Assembly (NCBI GenBank): GCA_947447315.1
Contig: CANFJD010000142.1
Span: 1 to 7,323 of the forward strand
Direction: 5' to 3'
Source of the DNA: Fimbriimonadaceae bacterium
GTDB taxonomy: Bacteria; Armatimonadota; Fimbriimonadia; Fimbriimonadales; Fimbriimonadaceae
DNA length: 7,323 bases
In this document: positions 5,187 through 7,323 of the stretch, in pieces
How the letters are laid out: every line of letters begins with the position of its first letter
How positions within the stretch are numbered: position 1 is the first letter of the stretch
Program-made: the position numbers and the translations under genes
Notes under the pieces: model-generated
Databases searched by the model: none
Told to the model about the DNA's origin: nothing
The model's input: the letters and a program-made list of their open reading frames with translations, nothing else

Positions 5187-6186
5187 TGGATAGCGTTGGC
5201 TGCTGTCGGAGCATTTCCCACGCCTTACGATGAGGCGCCGGAACTGCCATCGCTTCTACTTCGGACACGCTAAAGAAGGTTAGGCCGTCCCCGGTCGTTT
5301 CGGCTAGCCGATACTGAAGCGTGATGCGATGGTTCGTAACCACATGCCGCAGCTGCCTGTGAGGCCCCAATCGGGCATCGGGAAACCGTTCTCTCAGTAA
5401 TGACTCACTGTCCGCAAACGGAAAGCTCCATAAGCCCTCCCACCACCGCCCGGATCGGATTTTATCGAGGGCGAACCTTCCGTTCGAGCAAGGAATCCAC
5501 ATGAAATGATTCACAAGAATCGGCGCTTTTTTGGCCAGCTTGGTCGGCAGTTCTGACTGGGAGTTATGAGCGAATGCCATGCAATTCGCACGCACGGGAC
5601 ACACCTCACACCGGGGACGCGCTGGCGTGCAAATTGTCGCCCCTAGTTCCATAAGGGCCTGATTCCAGTCTCCCGGATGGTCGGCTAGCATTTGGGACTT
5701 CGCCCATTGCCATGTATTTCGGTTTAGTTGTAATCCAGTGGCATAGTCCCGAGTTAAGCGAGCGTAAACGCGTTCGACATTTCCGTCAACCAGGGCTTCA
5801 GGCAGGTTCTGGGCGATGCTCGCTATTGCGCCCGCAGTATAGGGTCCGATCCCGGGCAGGCTCCTCCATTCAGCCGCGCTCTTCGGTAAACCGCGGGTGA
5901 CGGCTAGCTTTGCCCCGGCGTGCAAAGATCTTGCTCGTTGGTAGTATCCCAAACCTTGCCACAGGCTGAGAACTTCTTCCTCCGATGCCGATGCAAGTGA
6001 CTCAATGTTCGGGAATCTTTCCATCCATCGGCGAAAATAGTCGAGAACAGTAGCGACTTGCGTTTGCTGGAGCATCATTTCGCTCACCCAAACCGCATAG
6101 GGCTCGGGGTTCGCTCGCCATGGAAGGACGCGGGAATTTTTGCGATACCAATCAATAAGTGGTTCGTGCAACGACGACGCTGGCAT
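5179..6186 (-). CDS. mutY: A/G-specific adenine DNA glycosylase
   Basis: A 335-residue MutY. It removes adenine mispaired with 8-oxoguanine, starting base-excision repair that prevents G:C to T:A mutation. Visible are LPWR (21-24), PYAVWVSEMMLQQTQV with catalytic Glu36, the helix-hairpin-helix LPGIGPYTAGAI (110-121), VDGNVERV with catalytic Asp134, and the 4Fe-4S loop with Cys186, Cys193, Cys196 and Cys202 in C-x6-C-x2-C-x5-C spacing. The C-terminal NUDIX-like domain (about 222-330) has RWWEGLWSFPF and a recognition loop HVVTNHR (281-287) where many MutY proteins have a Phe-Ser/Thr-His (FSH) triplet. Length is normal. The ATG is 2 bases after the stop of the 147-residue gene, so translation is probably coupled. 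The last codons overlap the MFS gene on the other strand by 8 bases. Identification is certain. Confidence 0.97.
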   Translation of the reverse strand: MPASSLHEPLIDWYRKNSRVLPWRANPEPYAVWVSEMMLQQTQVATVLDYFRRWMERFPNIESLASASEEEVLSLWQGLGYYQRARSLHAGAKLAVTRGLPKSAAEWRSLPGIGPYTAGAIASIAQNLPEALVDGNVERVYARLTRDYATGLQLNRNTWQWAKSQMLADHPGDWNQALMELGATICTPARPRCEVCPVRANCMAFAHNSQSELPTKLAKKAPILVNHFMWIPCSNGRFALDKIRSGRWWEGLWSFPFADSESLLRERFPDARLGPHRQLRHVVTNHRITLQYRLAETTGDGLTFFSVSEVEAMAVPAPHRKAWEMLRQQPTLSIS

Positions 6187-6188
6187 CT

Positions 6189-6632
6189 TTAAGACGGGGT
6201 CGCTTCTGTTTCAGCATCGCTCAGCACGAGATTGCCGATCAGGTCATCATGGCCAAAGTAGAAATGCTGGGAGAACGTCCCGGGGCGCAACCAGATGAGC
6301 GCCGGAGGCACCCCGTTTAGCACGCAACTGACCACCTGCTGAGCGGTTTCCACGACTAATGGAGTCGCATCGGTTCGGGTGATAATGAGGTGAAGGAGGT
6401 CCTCCTCCCCTTCAAATTGGTACCGATAATCACCGATCACGCCCGAGTAATCATTGGGTTCGGCGCCGATATTGGTGAGTGCAAATTGGTCACTTGGTCG
6501 GCTAAGCGTGACATCGAAGTCCGGAAGTTTGATTGTGCGGCTTTCGCGGATGTCGCGGAGAATCTGTCGCATCACCCGATCACGCCGTGCTGCTTCTTCG
6601 GGGGAAGGTTTCAATAAACCGTGGTTCGACAT
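6189..6632 (-). CDS. Conserved-looking protein of unknown function upstream of mutY
   Basis: A 147-residue protein that I do not recognise. Residues 10-34 are a charged helix (PEEAARRDRVMRQILRDIRE). The middle (about 36-125) looks like an alpha/beta domain with many aromatics: IKLPDFDVTL, YRYQFEGEEDLLHLIIT, then a helix (AQQVVSCVLNG) and PALIWLRPGTFSQHFYFGHDDL. The end is acidic and disordered. There is no signal peptide or membrane helix, so it is probably cytosolic. The ATG at 6632 is preceded in frame by TTG and then TAG, so the start is ATG or that TTG. The gene begins 12 bases after the CCA end of tRNA-Ser, with no Shine-Dalgarno sequence, and its stop is 2 bases before mutY. Coding is supported by the tight packing and protein-like composition. 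Linkage to mutY suggests co-expression, not a known shared role. Confidence 0.8.
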   Translation of the reverse strand: MSNHGLLKPSPEEAARRDRVMRQILRDIRESRTIKLPDFDVTLSRPSDQFALTNIGAEPNDYSGVIGDYRYQFEGEEDLLHLIITRTDATPLVVETAQQVVSCVLNGVPPALIWLRPGTFSQHFYFGHDDLIGNLVLSDAETEATPS

Positions 6633-6644
6633 CAACTACATTGC

Positions 6645-6735
6645 TGGCGGAGCGGGAGGGATTCGAACCCTCGATACGGTTTTGCCGTATACGCGATTTC
6701 CAATCGCGCTCCTTCGACCACTCGGACACCGCTCC
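6645..6735 (-). tRNA. tRNA-Ser (anticodon GGA), with encoded CCA
   Basis: The minus strand folds as a class II tRNA. The acceptor stem is GGAGCGG with CCGCTCC. The D-arm is TCCGAGTGGTCGAAGGA. The anticodon stem CGCGA/TCGCG encloses loop TTGGAAA, giving anticodon GGA, which reads the Ser codons UCC and UCU. The long variable arm is ATACGG/CCGTAT with loop CAAAA. The T-arm is GAGGG-TTCGAAT-CCCTC. The discriminator base is G and the 3' CCA is encoded (91 bases with CCA). The long variable arm, G73 and GGA anticodon all agree on serine. It lies 11 bases after the DprA-like stop and 12 bases before the next start codon. Confidence 0.97.
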
Positions 6736-6745
6736 TAGCGACACT

Positions 6746-6754
6746 ATTATGGCA
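6746..6754 (-). promoter_or_regulatory. Extended -10 promoter of tRNA-Ser
   Basis: On the minus strand TGC-CATAAT is an extended -10 (TGN plus a hexamer matching TATAAT at 5 of 6). It ends 10 bases before the mature tRNA 5' end, so transcription would start 2-4 bases upstream of it. No good -35 is present, which extended -10 promoters can tolerate. The TAA stop of the DprA-like gene (6749-6747) lies inside the hexamer. Confidence 0.55.
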
Positions 6755-7323
6755 GAGGTTCGGCTCCCGCTGTGAGGAGGTGTGAATCTGCCGGTACTCG
6801 AAGCCGTCGCTGGCACTTCAATGCCAACTTTGCCAGCTTTTCCATGTTGCCCCCTGTGCTTAAATTGACGATGTCGATTCTCCTGGAAATCCCCGCCACG
6901 AGTCGATCTCGCAACTGATTGTTGACCCCGTGGTAGCCAGCCGATGGCCGAAATGGTGAGATCACCAAATCGGTGCGGGGGTCAAATTCGTACCGCCACA
7001 GTCGAGCGGCCCGAAATGCCTCGTTCTTCAAGTCTCGGCCAAGCACGTCATACATGCCCCGGTCTAGGCACAAAATTCTGGGCGCGCCCCAGCGCAGGGG
7101 GACAATTGCCGCCCGCTGATACTCTGGTCGATCATGGCCCGCTACCACAACCTCACCCGCGAGCACGCCGTCTTCGGCTAGTTGCTCAATTTGCTCCAGC
7201 CCCCTTGGGGTTGTTCCGCGAGATCCGAGAACGCAGAATGTCTCGGCGTCTAACAGCTTTAGGTTGCCGTACAAAAACAGCACTCCCGGTGGATCGGGAT
7301 CAAACTCTTCTAGTCGGGTGGGA
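6747..7323 (-). CDS. Divergent DprA/Smf-like Rossmann-fold protein, 5' end outside window
   Basis: The frame is open to the right edge, giving 191 C-terminal residues of a partial protein; GTG at 7283 is in frame but the preceding RLEEFDPDPPG is clearly coding. The layout is that of the DprA (Smf) core: DPPGVLFLYGNLKLL, then a strand and phosphate-loop-like LGSRGTTPRG (residues 32-41), and RDRLVAGISRRIDIV (138-152), which matches the RNRIIAGLS block of DprA, followed by GGNMEKLAKLAL. DprA binds single-stranded DNA and loads RecA during natural transformation. The usual SGxARGIDxxAH motif is missing; AGHDRPEYQRAA occupies that place, and LDRGMYDVL replaces the next loop. It is therefore a DprA-like relative whose function may differ, and the N-terminal part cannot be judged. 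It ends after residue RRLRV plus a short tail, without the winged-helix domain of many DprA proteins. The next feature is tRNA-Ser, 11 bases on. Confidence 0.8.
   Translation of the reverse strand, partial: PTRLEEFDPDPPGVLFLYGNLKLLDAETFCVLGSRGTTPRGLEQIEQLAEDGVLAGEVVVAGHDRPEYQRAAIVPLRWGAPRILCLDRGMYDVLGRDLKNEAFRAARLWRYEFDPRTDLVISPFRPSAGYHGVNNQLRDRLVAGISRRIDIVNLSTGGNMEKLAKLALKCQRRLRVPADSHLLTAGAEPLP

Noticed and set aside
7281..7283. GTG as the true start of the DprA-like gene
   Set aside because: The in-frame residues before it (RLEEFDPDPPG) match the DPP-x-LF lead-in of DprA, so the gene continues beyond the window.

Overview
The window is a dense piece of ordinary bacterial chromosome: nine protein genes (two cut by the window edges) and one serine tRNA, with no gap between genes longer than about 100 bases. 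No gene gives a firm taxon. Secreted TlpA-type thioredoxins with helical tails, a small secreted STN-like protein, moderately high GC and the near absence of Shine-Dalgarno sequences would fit Armatimonadota (Fimbriimonadia-like) or another deep-branching phylum. This is a low-confidence guess; the sequence only shows that it is bacterial.

Left part (1-3767). The 3' end of uppS (undecaprenyl diphosphate synthase, + strand) meets a five-gene minus-strand block tail to tail. In transcription order the block is a secreted TlpA-like thiol-disulfide protein, a PAP2-type membrane phosphatase homologue with an altered active-site motif, a small protein resembling phage Acb2/Tad1-hairpin proteins, a secreted STN-like protein of unknown role, and a four-helix DUF423 membrane protein. 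Several members are envelope proteins, but they form no recognisable single pathway. An intrinsic terminator after the thioredoxin gene covers the GTG start of the PAP2 gene, so the block is probably not one simple operon.

Centre (3768-5186). A short divergent intergenic region carries a near-consensus sigma-70 promoter for a 12-helix MFS transporter. Its -10 box ends 8 bases before the only possible start codon, so the mRNA is predicted to be leaderless. The transporter gene meets mutY tail to tail, and the two genes share the palindrome TTAGCTAA as Ser-stop on both strands. A perfect 12-bp inverted repeat lies just inside the transporter 3' end.

Right part (5179-7323), all minus strand: a divergent DprA/Smf-like protein (5' end outside the window), tRNA-Ser(GGA) with encoded CCA, an unrecognised 147-residue protein, and mutY (A/G-specific adenine glycosylase). 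The gaps are only 11, 12 and 2 bases. The tRNA seems to have its own extended -10 promoter, which contains the stop codon of the DprA-like gene; the two genes downstream may depend on read-through from the tRNA.

No CRISPR array, insertion sequence, prophage block or complete new multi-gene system is visible. The best leads are the Acb2-like protein, the terminator-start overlap, the leaderless promoter, the tRNA embedded between genes and the divergent DprA-like protein.
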